Origin: Actinomycetes bacterium
GTDB taxonomy: Bacteria; Actinomycetota; Actinomycetes; Mycobacteriales; Mycobacteriaceae
Assembly: GCA_029780675.1 (NCBI GenBank)
Contig: JAKOYE010000044.1
Span: 59,687-123,686 of the forward strand
Direction: 5' to 3'
Length of the DNA: 64,000 nucleotides
Shown here: piece after piece, positions 63,394 to 64,000 of the stretch
Position numbering within the stretch: position 1 is the first letter of the stretch
Layout: each line of letters begins with the position of its first letter
Translations under genes and position numbers: made by a program
The notes under the pieces: generated by a model
Databases searched by the model: none
What the model was told of the DNA's origin: nothing
Seen by the model: the letters and a program-made list of their open reading frames with translations, nothing else

Positions 63394-64000
63394 GCCGGTA
63401 CCGTGCGCCGCTGGGTCCGCAGCAGGTAGATCAGGTCCGGACGGGCCTTGGCCACCGCGGTCAGGGTCAGTGCGGTGATCACACCCTCCCCGACGCCGAT
63501 CAGCAGATGTGTGCCGAACATATAGGCCGCCACGGCGGTCAGCGAAACCTGAGCCCCGCCGCCGATGGCGTATTCGAGAACGAATCCCATTGCTGCACAG
63601 ACGGTTCCGACCAGAGCCGCGACGAAGCCGACACATCCCAGTTGCCGGATGGACAGCGTGCCGGCCCGCCGGAACAGGTGCGCGACGGCCACCGCCGTCG
63701 CATAACCCGCCGCCACCCCGATCACCGCCATGTTGGTGATGTTCGTCCCCAACGCGCTGATGCCACCGTCCGCGAACAGCAGCGACTGCACGACGAGAAC
63801 GATCGCGATGCACAGCACCCCGGCGTAGGGGCCGACCAGGATCGCCGCGAGCGCACCGCCCAGCAGATGGCCGCTGACGCCGGGCAGGATCGGGAAGTTC
63901 ACCATCTGCACCGCGAAGATGAAGGCGGTCACCAAGCCGGCCAACGGCACGGTGCGCTCATCGAGTTCGGCGCGGGCCCGACGCGCACTCACCGCCACCG
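63390..64000 (-). CDS. cbiM: Cobalt transporter S-component CbiM (5' end outside window)
   Basis: CbiM is the metal-binding S-component of the cobalt ECF transporter. At least 203 residues are present, including MVNFPILPGVSGHLLGGALAAILVGPYAGVL, QSLLFADGGISALGTNITNMAVIG and GVGEGVITALT, all standard CbiM blocks with many membrane helices. The usual start (Met-His..., whose N-terminal amine and His bind the metal) would lie about 30 residues further right, beyond base 64000. A GTG at 63998 is probably internal. Confidence 0.92.
   Translation of the reverse strand, partial: VAVSARRARAELDERTVPLAGLVTAFIFAVQMVNFPILPGVSGHLLGGALAAILVGPYAGVLCIAIVLVVQSLLFADGGISALGTNITNMAVIGVAAGYATAVAVAHLFRRAGTLSIRQLGCVGFVAALVGTVCAAMGFVLEYAIGGGAQVSLTAVAAYMFGTHLLIGVGEGVITALTLTAVAKARPDLIYLLRTQRRTVPA

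Overview
This 64 kb window comes from a high-GC mycobacterium, most likely a rapidly growing Mycolicibacterium-type species. The gene order from recA to the cobalamin and mqo genes follows the Mycobacterium tuberculosis Rv2737c-Rv2854 backbone closely (recA, ephG, pspA/clgR, ftsK, rnj, dapA, thyX, thyA/dfrA, dapB, ald, pepR, gpsI, ribF, truB, pptT, infB, nusA, proS, efpA, cysG, cobB, cobO, mqo). I recall that synteny from knowledge of the family and did not compute it. No rRNA, tRNA, CRISPR array, insertion sequence or prophage was recognised. No gene-free stretch exceeds 300 bases.

Left part (1-16900): the 5' half of recA, interrupted by an intein, with a PafBC-type promoter and an SOS box upstream; the phage-shock set clgR-pspA-pspM; pgsA and argA; ftsK; RNase J with dapA and thyX; then thyA-dfrA and an AlkX-like glycosylase. 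Both thymidylate synthases are present. Middle (16900-36000): dapB and its small operon partners, a sulfotransferase, the aldR/ald pair, a galK-galT pair with the Bacillota-type GalT, a class A beta-lactamase, pepR-gpsI, rpsO, ribF, truB-pptT-pptH and a CocE/NonD hydrolase. Right part (36000-64000): an EchA-like protein, dinF-nrnA-rbfA-infB-ylxR-nusA-rimP (translation and RNA maturation), proS, two adjacent EfpA-family exporters, and a cobalamin block (cysG-cobB-cobO-chelatase). It ends with mqo, a lipase-like hydrolase and a CbiMNQO-type cobalt transporter that runs off the right edge.

Most minus-strand genes are stitched together by 1-4 base ATGA/GTGA/TGATG overlaps, so translational coupling is the rule here. 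The most unusual structural signal is a recurring one: short tandem duplications that span the stop codon of a gene (ephG, argA, a CBS-domain gene, truB, the echA-like gene and weakly the gene before proS). Four of the six lie at tail-to-tail gene junctions. At ephG they create four successive in-frame TAG codons, and at echA each repeat unit encodes a small GC hairpin. Other notable points are the RecA intein at the M. leprae-type site, the galTK insertion beside the beta-lactamase gene, and strong stem-loops around gpsI (PNPase).
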